Shown: positions 35,515 through 40,608 of the stretch, piece after piece
Position numbering within the stretch: the stretch's first letter is position 1
How the letters are laid out: each line of letters begins with the position of its first letter
Source of the DNA: Streptomyces spongiae
Lineage (GTDB): Bacteria; Actinomycetota; Actinomycetes; Streptomycetales; Streptomycetaceae
NCBI RefSeq assembly: GCF_009377185.1
Contig: NZ_VJZC01000030.1
Coordinates: forward strand, 1 to 40,608
DNA length: 40,608 nucleotides
Reading direction: 5' to 3'
Notes under the pieces: model-generated
Database searches by the model: none
What the model was told of the DNA's origin: nothing
The model's input: the letters and a program-made list of their open reading frames with translations, nothing else
Position numbers and translations under genes: made by a program

Positions 35515-37329
35515 TCAGCGCAGGTCGAGGCCGGCGAGGTCGCCCGCCTCGCGCCAGCGCCTGAGGATGTTCACGAACTCCACCGAGCCGCCGCCGTAGC
35601 TGGAGTTGAGCTGGGGCAGTCCGCTCGGGTCGCCCTCGTTGTTGTAGAGGCCGGGCGTGCAGTTCTCGAGGAAGTCGAGGTCGTTGCTGGCGAGCCGGAG
35701 GATCTCCTCGACCCATTCCTTCTCGCCGGCCCCGGAGGCCTCCACGACCTGGTGGCCGCGCTCCTCGACGCAACTGACGATGTGCGCGAGGTGCCGGGTC
35801 TGCTCGCCCAGCATGTAGGCGATGTTGACGTGCCGGCCGGCCTGGACCTTGGACAGGATGAAGCAGTTGGGGAAGCCGTTCACCTGGAGTCCGTGCAGGG
35901 TGTGCGCCCCGTCCGCCCACTTCTCCGACAGCTTCAAGCCGTCGCGGCCCACGATGTCGTAGCCGGCGCGGTCGGTGTACGGGACGGAGAACTCGTGCTC
36001 GTAGCCGGTGGCGAAGATCAGGCAGTCGACCGGGTACTCCTGGCCGTTGGCGACCACCCCGGCCGGGGTGAGCCGCTCCACGCCCTGTCCCTGGGTGTCG
36101 ACCAGGGTCACGTTGGGCCGGTTGAAGGTCTGGAGGTAGCCGTCGTGGAAGCAGGGCCGCTTGCAGTAGACGCGGTAGTACGGCTTGAGGGCGGCGGCGG
36201 TCGCGGGGTCGGTGACGACGCTGTCGATGCGGGCGCGCAGCTCCTCCATCTTGAGGAAGTCCGCCCGCTCGGCCGCGAGAGCCCGCTCCTTCGGGTCGCC
36301 GTCGGTGTCGCCGGTGGGCAGGATCGCGGCGGCCAGCTTGGCCGTGGTCTGGGTCCAGCGGTCCTGGACCAGGTCCTCGTCCTGCGGGATGCCGGAGGTC
36401 AGCGCGTGGAAGTTCTCCATCCGGCGCTGCTGCCAGCCCGGTTCGAGGCTGTCCGCCCAGTCGGTCGAAGTGGGCCGGTTGCCGCGGACGTCGACCGCGG
36501 CCGGGGTGCGCTGGAAGAGGACGAGCTGCTCGGCCCATTCGGCGAGGTGCGGGGCGAGCTGGATGGTCGTCGAGCCGGTGCCGATGACGCCGACCTTCTT
36601 GTCCTTCAGCTTGGTCAGGCCGCCGGTGCTGTCGCCGCCGGTGTAGTCGAAGTCCCAGCGGCTGGTGTGGAAGGAGTGCCCGGCGAACGTCTCCAGGCCC
36701 GGCAGCGCTGGGAGTTTGGGGCGGTGCATCAGGCCGATCGACATGGCCACGTACCGGGCCCGGATCAGATCGCCGCGGTCGGTGCTCACCAGCCACTTCC
36801 CGGCGGCCTCGTCCCAGCGCAGCTCGGTGACGGTGGTCTGGAAAAGGGCGTCGCGGTAGAGGTCGTACCTGTGGGCGATCTGCTGGAGGTGGGCGAAGAT
36901 CTCGGGCCCGGTGGAGTACTTCTCGGTGGGTATCGTGCCGGTCTCTTCGAGCAGCGGCATGTAGATGTAGCTCTCGACGTCGCACCGGACGCCGGGGAAG
37001 CGGTTCCAGTACCAGGTGCCGCCGACGTCGCCGGCCTCGTCGATCAGCCGGATACGCTCCAGGCCGGTCTCCTTGCGCAGATGGGCGCCGGTCAGCAGGC
37101 CGCCGATGCCGGCACCGACGACGGCGACGTCCACCTCGTCGGTGAGCGGCTCGCGCTCCTGCCACTCGGTGTAGGGGTCTCGCGCGTAGCGGCTGAAGTC
37201 ACCGCGCGCGAACTGGTAGGTGCGACCGACGCTGCGCTTGTCGCGTTCCTGCCGGTATTTCTCCCTCACCGCTTCCAGGTCGATGGTCAGTGTTTCATCG
37301 GTACGGTCGTCGCTTTCGGCGCGGGCCAC
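35515..37329 (-). CDS. ptlE: Baeyer-Villiger monooxygenase, PtlE/PenE-like
   Basis: This is a 604-residue flavoprotein. The FAD Rossmann motif is VVGAGIGG (about 70-77), the Baeyer-Villiger fingerprint [12 protein letters not shown] is at 215-226, and the NADPH motif VIGTGSTT lies near 250. It inserts oxygen next to the ketone of 1-deoxy-11-oxopentalenic acid to form the lactone. PenE and PtlE differ in which side is oxidised, which I cannot read here. GTG 37329 is chosen for its excellent GAGGAGGAG site; ATG 37374 would add 15 residues. The start lies inside the end of ptlF (43-nt overlap). Confidence 0.9.
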   Translation of the reverse strand: MARAESDDRTDETLTIDLEAVREKYRQERDKRSVGRTYQFARGDFSRYARDPYTEWQEREPLTDEVDVAVVGAGIGGLLTGAHLRKETGLERIRLIDEAGDVGGTWYWNRFPGVRCDVESYIYMPLLEETGTIPTEKYSTGPEIFAHLQQIAHRYDLYRDALFQTTVTELRWDEAAGKWLVSTDRGDLIRARYVAMSIGLMHRPKLPALPGLETFAGHSFHTSRWDFDYTGGDSTGGLTKLKDKKVGVIGTGSTTIQLAPHLAEWAEQLVLFQRTPAAVDVRGNRPTSTDWADSLEPGWQQRRMENFHALTSGIPQDEDLVQDRWTQTTAKLAAAILPTGDTDGDPKERALAAERADFLKMEELRARIDSVVTDPATAAALKPYYRVYCKRPCFHDGYLQTFNRPNVTLVDTQGQGVERLTPAGVVANGQEYPVDCLIFATGYEHEFSVPYTDRAGYDIVGRDGLKLSEKWADGAHTLHGLQVNGFPNCFILSKVQAGRHVNIAYMLGEQTRHLAHIVSCVEERGHQVVEASGAGEKEWVEEILRLASNDLDFLENCTPGLYNNEGDPSGLPQLNSSYGGGSVEFVNILRRWREAGDLAGLDLR

Positions 37330-38114
37330 AGCTCCTCCTCGGGGGAAGGGGGCGGAAGGGAAAGATGACGCCATACGTCGTCGAACTGATCGCGCAGCCG
37401 CAGCGGGGCGTCGGAGTTGCTGAAGAGATAGAAGCGGTCGGAGCCGAGGGCCTCCCACACGAGTCCGGCGACGTCCTCGGCGCTCACCGAGGTGTCACCG
37501 CCCGCGCCGCGCGGGGCCGTCAGGCCCTGGACCATGGGGGTGTCGACCCGGCCGGGGCACAGCACCGACACCCGGACCCCGGTGCCCCGCAGATCGGCAC
37601 GGAGACTGCGGGCGACCGCGAGGTCGGCGTGCTTGGAGGCGGCGTAGGCGGCGCTGCCGGCGCCGACGACGAAGGCGGACATCGAGGCGGTGTGGATCAG
37701 ATGGGCGGGCCGGCCGCGCTCCAGGAGCCGGGGGACGAAGGCTCGGGCCACCAGGACGTGCGCCCAGTGGTTCACCTCGAAGACCTGCCGCATCCGCTCC
37801 AGCGGCACCTCCCACAGGGGCTGTCCCACGGGGCCGAGGACCCCGGCGTTGTTGCACACGACGTCGATGTCGCCGAGCACGTCGAACGCCGTGTCCGCGA
37901 GACGTTCGACGGCGTCCGGGTCGGTCAGGTCGGCGGTCACGGCGGTGACCTGAGCGCCCTGTGCGGTGAGTTCGGCGGCCCGGCGGTGCAGTGCGTCGCC
38001 TTCGACGTCCGCCATGACCACGCCGGCGCCGGCCCGTGCGAAGCGGGCGCTGAGGGCGAGACCGATGCCGCTGGCCGCGCCGGTGACCACGGCTGTCCTT
38101 GTCTGTAAGTGCAC
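37287..38114 (-). CDS. ptlF: SDR dehydrogenase, PtlF-like
   Basis: This is a 275-residue short-chain dehydrogenase. It has TGAASGIG (11-18), NNAG, Ser144 and the catalytic Tyr157-x-x-x-Lys161 (YAASK). In the pathway PtlF oxidises the 11-beta-hydroxyl of 1-deoxy-11-beta-hydroxypentalenic acid to the ketone used by the monooxygenase. GTG 38114 follows a GGAGA site. Codon 3 (38106-38108) is TTA, placing a bldA-dependent step in the middle of the operon. The 100-nt gap upstream is the largest in the operon. Confidence 0.9.
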   Translation of the reverse strand: MHLQTRTAVVTGAASGIGLALSARFARAGAGVVMADVEGDALHRRAAELTAQGAQVTAVTADLTDPDAVERLADTAFDVLGDIDVVCNNAGVLGPVGQPLWEVPLERMRQVFEVNHWAHVLVARAFVPRLLERGRPAHLIHTASMSAFVVGAGSAAYAASKHADLAVARSLRADLRGTGVRVSVLCPGRVDTPMVQGLTAPRGAGGDTSVSAEDVAGLVWEALGSDRFYLFSNSDAPLRLRDQFDDVWRHLSLPPPSPEEELWPAPKATTVPMKH

Positions 38115-38214
38115 TTGGCTGTCTCCGCTTCTGCGCGCGGGTACGCCGAAGGACGGCGCGCCGTTGCCAAGGAGAAGGTCTGGATCAGAGCGCGCCGTTC
38201 GAGGGGCGCCGGTG

Positions 38215-39669
38215 TCATCTGGGGTCGGGGAGCCTCAGGCTGATCACGAGAACGATCACCGAGAAACACACCAACAAGGCGAGAACGAGCACGGCCGCCG
38301 ACACCGTCGACAGCGAACCGGCCAGGGAGACATACAGGGTTCCGCCGATGGTCGCGCCCAGCGCGGTCGCCATCTGCTGGCTGGTCACCAGCACACCGCT
38401 GCCCATGCCGGCCTGTGCGGAGGGCACGTCGGCGAGGATCATCCGGAACAGCGTCGGGCCGATCAGCGCCGCGCCCGCTCCGAAGGAGCCGATCCCGACG
38501 AGCACGAGCGCCAGGGAGGGATGCGGCCAGCCCAGCCAGAGCACCAGCGCCAGCAGCAGAAGGCTAGCGCCCTGGACGACGGTGCCCAGGGTGACGATCC
38601 GGCCGCCCAGGGCCGCCGCGATCCTCGGGGTGAACTGCGCCACCACGAAGAACGCCACGGCGAACGGCGACATCACCGCGCCGGAGACGAGCCCGTCGAA
38701 GCCGAAGTGACCCTGCGCGATCAGCGCGTAGACGAACAGGAAGGCGCCGAAACAGGTCGAGAACGGCACCATCGCCGCCAGCCCTCTGCGCATCCCCGGG
38801 TGGGACAGCACCGACGGGGACAGCAGCGGTGAGCCGCCCCGCGCCTCCAGCCCGCGTTCGACCCGCGCCAGCGCCAGTGCCCCCACGGCGGCGAGCGCGA
38901 GAAACGACCACAGCCACAGTGGCCAGCCCAGGTCGGGGCCCGCCACGACCACGGCCAGCACACAGGCCATGGTGACACCGAACAACAGGGTGCCCAGCGG
39001 GTCGAAGCCCGGCTTCGTGTCGGCCCTGGTCGCGGGGACACGCCGGACGGCCAGCAGCGCGGCCACTCCGATCGGCACATTGATCACGAAGACCATGCGC
39101 CATCCGATCCCGGCGATGTCCAGCGAGACCAGCAGCCCGCCCAGGATCTGCCCGATGACCATGCCGACGCCCGCGGTCGCGCCGTACATGCCGATCGCAC
39201 GGGCGCGCGCCTGGCCCACGGTGACCGCCTGGATCGTCGCCAGCACCTGCGGTACGAGCATGGCGGCGGCGGCGCCCTGCAGCAGCCGGGACACGACGAG
39301 GAACTCGATGGTCGGGGCGAGTCCGCACAGCGCCGAGGTGACGGTGAACGCCGCGAGCCCATAGGCGTACAGCCGCCGTCTGCCGAAGGCGTCGCCCAGC
39401 TGTCCGCCCAGCACCAGGCCGAGCGCGTAGGTGAGACCGTAGCCGGACACCACCAGCTCCAGTGCGGCGGGGCCGCCGTGGAGGTCGTCATCGATCGAGC
39501 TCAGCGCCACATTGACGATGGAGGCGTCCACGATGGACAGGACGTATCCGGTGAGCACCACCATGAGGGCGATGCCACTGAGCCCCGCGGTGGCCGGTTC
39601 CGTGCCGGCCGAGGGCTCGGGTGTCGCGGTGGGCTCCTGCAAAGGGGGGAGGCCCTCGCGTTTCGTCAT
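38215..39669 (-). CDS. ptlG: DHA2-family MFS exporter, PtlG-like
   Basis: This is a 484-residue membrane protein with about 14 hydrophobic helices. It has the early D1 motif VDASIVNVALSSI, the loop motif GQLGDAFGRRRLYAYG and the motif-C segment ATAGVGMVIGQILGG. It corresponds to PtlG of pentalenolactone clusters, the likely exporter of the finished antibiotic. It would work beside target resistance, usually a resistant glyceraldehyde-3-phosphate dehydrogenase, which is not in this window. It lies 55 nt after ptlH. Confidence 0.9.
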   Translation of the reverse strand: MTKREGLPPLQEPTATPEPSAGTEPATAGLSGIALMVVLTGYVLSIVDASIVNVALSSIDDDLHGGPAALELVVSGYGLTYALGLVLGGQLGDAFGRRRLYAYGLAAFTVTSALCGLAPTIEFLVVSRLLQGAAAAMLVPQVLATIQAVTVGQARARAIGMYGATAGVGMVIGQILGGLLVSLDIAGIGWRMVFVINVPIGVAALLAVRRVPATRADTKPGFDPLGTLLFGVTMACVLAVVVAGPDLGWPLWLWSFLALAAVGALALARVERGLEARGGSPLLSPSVLSHPGMRRGLAAMVPFSTCFGAFLFVYALIAQGHFGFDGLVSGAVMSPFAVAFFVVAQFTPRIAAALGGRIVTLGTVVQGASLLLLALVLWLGWPHPSLALVLVGIGSFGAGAALIGPTLFRMILADVPSAQAGMGSGVLVTSQQMATALGATIGGTLYVSLAGSLSTVSAAVLVLALLVCFSVIVLVISLRLPDPR

Positions 39670-39724
39670 GCGCTGCCTACCAGGCGTTTGTGGGGGGACG
39701 GTTGGCGCGGGTGCGGAGGGAACG

Positions 39725-40606
<882 letters not shown>

Positions 40607-40608
40607 GG

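Overview
The window reads as a Streptomyces chromosome. Base composition is very GC-rich, starts are often GTG, genes are packed with ATGA/GTGA overlaps, and TTA leucine codons are almost absent. The content is typical too: a SARP regulator, a DesR-like response regulator, an ECF-type sigma factor and two recognisable secondary-metabolite gene sets. Names below come from protein motifs and remembered family sequences, not from a database search.

Left flank (1-7252). A GUN4-domain protein and a membrane SPFH/band-7-like protein are followed by a convergent membrane-anchored TIR protein. Next comes a DHA2-type drug exporter carrying three C-terminal beta-sandwich repeats. A strip of broken genes (metallophosphoesterase, MmyB-type regulator and SDR fragments, about 6.3-7.25 kb) marks the edge of the biosynthetic region.

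Antimycin-type starter region (7286-20349). Acyl-CoA ligase/ACP (antFG-like), a five-gene PaaABCDE-type oxygenase (antHIJKL-like), tryptophan 2,3-dioxygenase (antN), kynureninase (antP), a sigma factor (antA) and a crotonyl-CoA carboxylase/reductase (antE) match the known antimycin route from tryptophan through anthranilate to ACP-bound 3-aminosalicylate. The antimycin NRPS, PKS, acyltransferase, ketoreductase, formyl-transfer and PPTase genes (antC, D, B, M, O, Q) are absent here. Instead antE sits in an operon with a KAS III, a 3-hydroxyacyl-CoA dehydrogenase and a type II thioesterase. The divergent antG and antH promoters share the same bipartite motif at the same distance (36 nt) from each start codon.

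Regulatory island (20785-23727). A small SARP, a 1.5-kb stretch without convincing genes, and an orphan NarL/DesR-type response regulator ending in a TTA codon.

Pentalenolactone-type operon with its own precursor and electron supply (40576 down to 23816, minus strand). ptlH, G, F, E, D, B, A, I are followed without a break by ispH, dxs, ispG, then a two-subunit 2-oxoacid:ferredoxin oxidoreductase (korA, korB) and a 7Fe ferredoxin. ptlI and ispH overlap by 4 nt, as do ispG and korA. The layout suggests one transcript that makes the sesquiterpene, boosts the entry step and the two Fe-S end steps of the MEP pathway, and supplies low-potential electrons to those Fe-S enzymes. This is the most striking arrangement in the window.
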